From assembly GCA_014058105.1 (NCBI GenBank), contig JACGCM010002784.1:3844001-3908000 (forward strand): a DNA stretch of 64,000 nt. The letters run 5' to 3'. The stretch comes from Kingdonia uniflora (lineage: Eukaryota; Streptophyta; Magnoliopsida; Ranunculales; Circaeasteraceae). Shown here one piece after another: positions 62,900 to 64,000 of the stretch (position 1 is its first letter; each line of letters begins with the position of its first letter). The position numbers and the translations under genes were made by a program. The notes beneath the pieces were generated by a model. The model saw nothing but the letters and a program-made list of their open reading frames with translations. It was not told where the DNA came from and ran no database searches.

Positions 62900-64000
62900 T
62901 CGGGTCGAGGACAAAGGCTTGATTCTGGTAGAAGGGCGGGCAGCTTCTCCTGGTAAGTAAGTTTGTGACATTCTTCAGCACGCTTGGTTTTGCTCTTGGA
63001 ACGATAGCTATCGATGTAATTAACTTCAATGAAATTTATTCAGTAGATGTGGACCTCGGCTGGGTCGACAGCAGAAGTGGGTTGAGGTTTGAGGTACGAT
63101 CCGTCAAGATAGCTAGGAAGGTCGGCAACATACTTATGTAGATGACCTGCCTTGAGGATTATTTTGAGAGAGCACTACAGGGTGAAGCACTTGTTGGTGT
63201 GGTGGCAGTTACACTTGTGGTTGACACAGTAAGGTTTGCCCAATTTTTACTTAATGGGAAAAGTGATACGCCATATGGGATCTTCCTGGATCTGTGGTAG
63301 AAGGGTATTGATGGGGGCTGTAAGTCTTGGTAAGACCGGCTTTGGCCATTTCTTGCGAGCTTCGGCATTGTTGTCAATGTGAGGGCGTTTGCGGCTCTCA
63401 GTCTCCTATGAGACAGGAGCAATCTGGGGTGCATGAGTGAAAGGTAGGCCTTGTCGAGGTTTATTGATGGGAAAGGTCGAAGGTTGCCCTTGTTTATGTG
63501 AGTCGCGAAGGTGCTCGTGGCCGATATACCCATTAACTTTTGAAAGCATCTCCTCGAGGGTTCGAGGTTTATGGACGACCAGGTACTCTTTGACACGGCT
63601 ATAATCTGGCAAAGCATTTGAATATGCAAGGACAGTATTCGTGCAGTCAAGGTTCTTGATTTTTTGCGACTCATCGAGAAACCTCTTGGAAAAGGATTTA
63701 CGGGTTTCATTGTTGGATTTCCTGAAATTAAAGAGGGCATCAACTCTGACCTCTCTGTCTTTATTGAAGGCAAATTGGGTAATGAAAATATGGGATAGTT
63801 GATCGAAGCCTCGAATAAAGCCACTGGGAAGGTTATGGTACCATCGAAGAGGGCTATCTGTGAGGCTTGAGTGGAAAAGGCAATACATCAAGTAGTCAGC
63901 TGTGGAGTAGTAGCTTAGAGCACTTTGAAATTCAAGGATATGTGACTGAGGGTCGGTGTTATGGTATTTGTTGAGCTTAGGAGCACGGAAATTTGGAGGC
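62900..64000 (-). pseudogene. Gag, capsid and zinc knuckle (element 3, partial)
   Basis: Minus strand from the window end: PPNFRAPKLNKYHNT, then the capsid in open frame 63891-63406: PLRWYHNLPSGFIRGFDQL, FITQFAFNKDREVRV, KSFSKRFLDES, PDYSRVKEYLVVHKPRT and EEMLSKVNGYIG. The zinc-knuckle region is near 63240-63180 (YCVNHKCNCHHTNKCF; the glycine before histidine is lost). A basic stretch with KAYLSS near 62920 leads to protease. The N-terminus is outside the window. Confidence 0.83.

Larger units (their letters stand above)
52384..64000 (-). mobile_element. Tat-like Ty3/gypsy element, family 1 (element 3), runs off the window
   Basis: Same build as element 1: 3' LTR, polypurine tract, antisense block, 194-bp array, integrase, second RNase H, RNase H, RT, protease, gag; the 5' end lies beyond 64000. 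Inserted in family-2 gag. Compared with element 1 it keeps the RT YIDD motif, but its integrase lacks the first catalytic aspartate because of a deletion near 59923. Confidence 0.9.

Noticed and set aside
63159..63824. Minus-strand ORF of 221 codons
   Set aside because: Overlaps the capsid frame 63891-63406 in another phase; most of it is a shadow, although its end touches true gag-protease linker text.

Overview
The window looks like a heterochromatic block of a large plant nuclear genome. I find no intact host gene, tRNA, rRNA or CRISPR array. Nearly everything can be assigned to decayed, nested retrotransposons of lineages known from seed plants: Ty3/gypsy Athila-like, Ty3/gypsy Tat-like with a second RNase H and antisense genes, and L1-like LINEs with a C-terminal RNase H. 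Reading frames are broken by many stops and frameshifts, so almost every coding region is a pseudogene. I cannot name the species.

Layout, left to right. (1) 1-7195: Athila copy 1 (+), from the Gag zinc knuckle through protease, RT, RNase H and integrase to a 3' region, polypurine tract and LTR (about 5933-7195). (2) The same LTR is followed by a primer-binding-like site and the gag plus protease start of Athila copy 2 (+), which breaks off near 9480. (3) About 9480-19824: Athila copy 3 (-), with LTR edge, 3' region, integrase, RNase H and part of RT. Its RNase H is split by LINE A (12831-19310, -), a nearly complete LINE with a perfect 10-bp target duplication and a poly-A tail. (4) Copy 3 RT stops at the poly-A end of LINE B (19825 to about 25307, -). 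LINE B's RNase H is split by a solo Tat LTR (20081-20781, +) with a perfect GTCTT duplication. (5) 25308-52383: Tat family-2 element (-), whose 3' LTR is at 25308-25906. It is split by a complete Tat family-1 element (26238-39665, -; 13.4 kb; two LTRs), and its gag is cut at 52383 by (6) a second family-1 element (52384 past 64000, -).

How the parts work together. In each Tat element gag, protease, RT, RNase H, a second RNase H and integrase run on the minus strand. The half between integrase and the 3' LTR carries genes on the opposite (+) strand: two small related ORFs and a larger spliced gene with a domain like the 'plant transposon protein' of Tat-lineage antisense ORFs. TATA-like boxes precede several of them at matching places in different copies. 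A tandem-repeat array lies where the two transcription directions converge: about 194-bp units in family 1, and a 161-bp unit built of three subunits in family 2.

The most interesting signals are the antisense gene set with its own promoters and introns, the paralogy of its two small ORFs, a stem-loop in the family-1 LTR with base-pair-preserving changes between copies, the trimeric 161-bp array, paired CGTTCGAACG-like palindromes in the LINE A 3' UTR, and the insertion order readable from target duplications. Domain boundaries are approximate because they come from reading frames by eye.
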